Source: an uncultured Dehalococcoidia bacterium (GTDB taxonomy: Bacteria > Chloroflexota > Dehalococcoidia > Lucifugimonadales > UBA1127). Taken from it: a stretch of 64,000 nucleotides of DNA. The notes under the pieces were generated by a model that worked only from the letters and a program-made list of their open reading frames with translations, did no database searches and was not told the origin of the DNA. The stretch lies in the NCBI GenBank assembly GCA_913049785.1, contig CAJWXP010000004.1, positions 16,419 to 80,418 on the forward strand. The letters run 5' to 3'. Below are positions 59,866 to 64,000 of the stretch, piece after piece. The position numbers were made by a program, and so were the translations under genes. How positions within the stretch are numbered: position 1 is the stretch's first letter; every line of letters starts with the position of its first letter.

Positions 59866-59895
59866 ATGGCGAAGCAGCGTAAACGGCAGACTTAG
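59866..59895 (+). other. mini-ORF MAKQRKRQT* duplicating the tlyA start
   Basis: ATGGCGAAGCAGCGTAAACGG vs ATGGCGAAGCAGAGAAAGCGC at 59954. Confidence 0.6.
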
Positions 59896-59953
59896 TCTGC
59901 ACCAAGCTTACGGAGAGTGGTCTCCTCAAATCATTGGATATCAGGGAATAATC

Positions 59954-60685
59954 ATGGCGAAGCAGAGAAAGCGCATAGACGTCCTGTTGGTAGAACGCGG
60001 GCTCGCTCTCACGCGGAAGAAGGCGCAGGCGCTCCTCATGGCCGGGCACGTTACCGTTAAACAACAGCCTGTCACCAAAGCTGGGACCCTGGTCGACGTA
60101 GAGTCGGACATGGCCGTGAAGGAGCAGCTTCGGTACGTCGGTCGTGGTGGCGAGAAGATGGCCGGTGCGCTGAGCGACTTCGGTATCGATCCCACTGGCA
60201 TGGTGGTGCTGGACGTGGGCGCTTCCACCGGCGGCTTCACGGACTGCCTGATACAGCGGGGGGCAACAAGGTCCTACGCGCTGGACGTGGGCAAGGGGCA
60301 GATCCACAACAAGCTGATACAGGACCCCCGGGTGGTGGTCATTGAAGGTGTCAACGCTCGTAATCCCTTTGACCTGCCTGAGCTAGTGGACATTGGCGTA
60401 GCAGACGTCTCGTTCATCTCTTTGCGATTGGTAGTCCCGGAGATGGTGAAGCACTTGAAGCCAAGCGCGTACTTGGTGCTGCTGGTGAAGCCTCAGTTTG
60501 AAGCCGAGCGAGGCGAGGTGGGCAAAGGCGGGATAGTGCGCGATGGGTTTGTGCACGCACGGGTGCTGGGGCGTTTCACATCTTGGGCCATCGACAAGGG
60601 CTATCGACTCAGAGGCCTGACGACCTCGCCGTTGTTTGGCGATGCGGGGAACAAGGAGTTCTTCGTCCTCCTCCAACCAGGCTGA
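59954..60685 (+). CDS. tlyA: TlyA-family rRNA methyltransferase/hemolysin
   Basis: MAKQRKRIDVLLVERGLALTRKKAQALLMAGHVTV (S4 domain), LDVGASTGGFTDCLIQRGA. Confidence 0.93.
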   Translation: MAKQRKRIDVLLVERGLALTRKKAQALLMAGHVTVKQQPVTKAGTLVDVESDMAVKEQLRYVGRGGEKMAGALSDFGIDPTGMVVLDVGASTGGFTDCLIQRGATRSYALDVGKGQIHNKLIQDPRVVVIEGVNARNPFDLPELVDIGVADVSFISLRLVVPEMVKHLKPSAYLVLLVKPQFEAERGEVGKGGIVRDGFVHARVLGRFTSWAIDKGYRLRGLTTSPLFGDAGNKEFFVLLQPG

Positions 60686-60706
60686 GCCTGGACCCATGCT
60701 GACGGG
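60677..60706 (+). repeat. stop-centred palindromic repeat family, copy G
   Basis: CCAGGC-TGA-GCCTGGACCCATGCTGACGGGG; TGA is the tlyA stop. Confidence 0.65.
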
Positions 60707-60762
60707 GTGTTCTCTAGCCGTAGCCGTTTGGAATAGACTAAAATCCTTAAACCTATCGAGTC

Positions 60763-60790
60763 CGTCATTCTGAGCGAGGCGAAGAATCCG
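60763..60790 (+). repeat. dispersed GTCATTCTGAGCGAGGCGAAGAATCC-type repeat
   Basis: CGTCATTCTGAGCGAGGCGAAGAATCCG; partial match TGTCATTCTGAGGCG near 5722. Confidence 0.5.
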
Positions 60791-60839
60791 TAACCCCCTC
60801 GATGAGTCGCCAGCAGATCGACAACATATGGAGCAATGA

Positions 60840-61205
60840 ATGGAGTCTGACAAAATCATCCTCTCCGGCATGGTCTTCTACGGGTATCACGGCGTCTCGT
60901 CAGAAGAGCGGACGCTGGGACAGCGGTTTATCGTCGACCTAGAGATGGAGGTCGATTTACGCCCCGCCGGGTTAAGCGACGACCTTGCCGATGCCATCAA
61001 CTACGCTGAAGCGAACCAGCTTGTGAAAGAGATAGTAGAGGGAACGCCCAAGAACCTGTTGGAAGCAGTAGTGGAAGAGGTGGCTCAACGGGTGCTCTCC
61101 GGGTTTGCCGTCACAAGCGTCAAAGTTCGGTTGACCAAGCCATCGCCACCCATCCCGAGCGCAGTCATGAATGGGGCCTCCGTGGAGATCATCCGGAGGC
61201 GGTAA
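60840..61205 (+). CDS. folB: dihydroneopterin aldolase
   Basis: MESDKIILSGMVFYGYHGVSSEERTLGQRFIVDLEMEVDL, AVVEEVAQRVL, VRLTKPSPPIP. Confidence 0.93.
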   Translation: MESDKIILSGMVFYGYHGVSSEERTLGQRFIVDLEMEVDLRPAGLSDDLADAINYAEANQLVKEIVEGTPKNLLEAVVEEVAQRVLSGFAVTSVKVRLTKPSPPIPSAVMNGASVEIIRRR

Positions 61206-61476
61206 TGGATCACAGATCCAAGGGCAATTCCCCTTGACGCCACAATAGGCGGAGGCCTATACTACTCGATGGACTCTTTCAGAGGGCAGAGAATGCAGGT
61301 CAACAGCTAAAGCACATCAATGGAGCGATCCTCAGGCGGTGGCCGGGGGGTTCCCCCGATCGCCGTTTTTGTGTCTTTAGCGCGGAGCATCCCTCTGGAT
61401 CAAACGCACGTTACCAACAGAAGAGTAAGTAGTAAAGTTGTTTTTATTGTAAGAGCATCTTCGAGCCTTGTAGTGG

Positions 61477-64000
<2,524 letters not shown>

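Overview
The window is a gene-dense bacterial chromosome segment. Its gene content (Rieske oxygenase and LLM flavin-enzyme expansion, RdhA/QueG-like protein, unlinked 23S) suggests Chloroflexota/Dehalococcoidia or SAR202-like, but this is inference only. Positions 1-54 kb are mostly catabolic or accessory genes: four Rieske ring-hydroxylating oxygenase paralogs, two LigB-type extradiol dioxygenases, a CoxL//CoxS-M-G molybdenum hydroxylase locus, two class II aldolases, four MFS transporters, LLM flavin enzymes, cupins, a TPP enzyme, an acyl-CoA synthetase, GH15 and FIST. Positions 54.8-61.2 kb are housekeeping (tRNA-Pro, jag-yidC-PQQ-yidD-rnpA-rpmH, UbiA-type transferase, tlyA, folB). A 23S rRNA gene starts near 61.48 kb and runs off the end. 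Main observations: (1) an AhpD/CMD-family gene at 18648-19202(-) split only by an in-frame TGA exactly at the second Cys of its CxxC motif, with a SECIS-like hairpin just downstream, so a likely missed selenoprotein; (2) a family of about 40-nt repeats, all on the + strand, several of them palindromes centred on the stop codon of the upstream gene; (3) a perfect 42-bp 5'-half copy of tRNA-Pro between its putative promoter and the intact tRNA; (4) a 9-codon mini-ORF upstream of tlyA that copies the tlyA start; (5) several genes broken by single stops or frameshifts. No CRISPR array, transposase or prophage was recognised.
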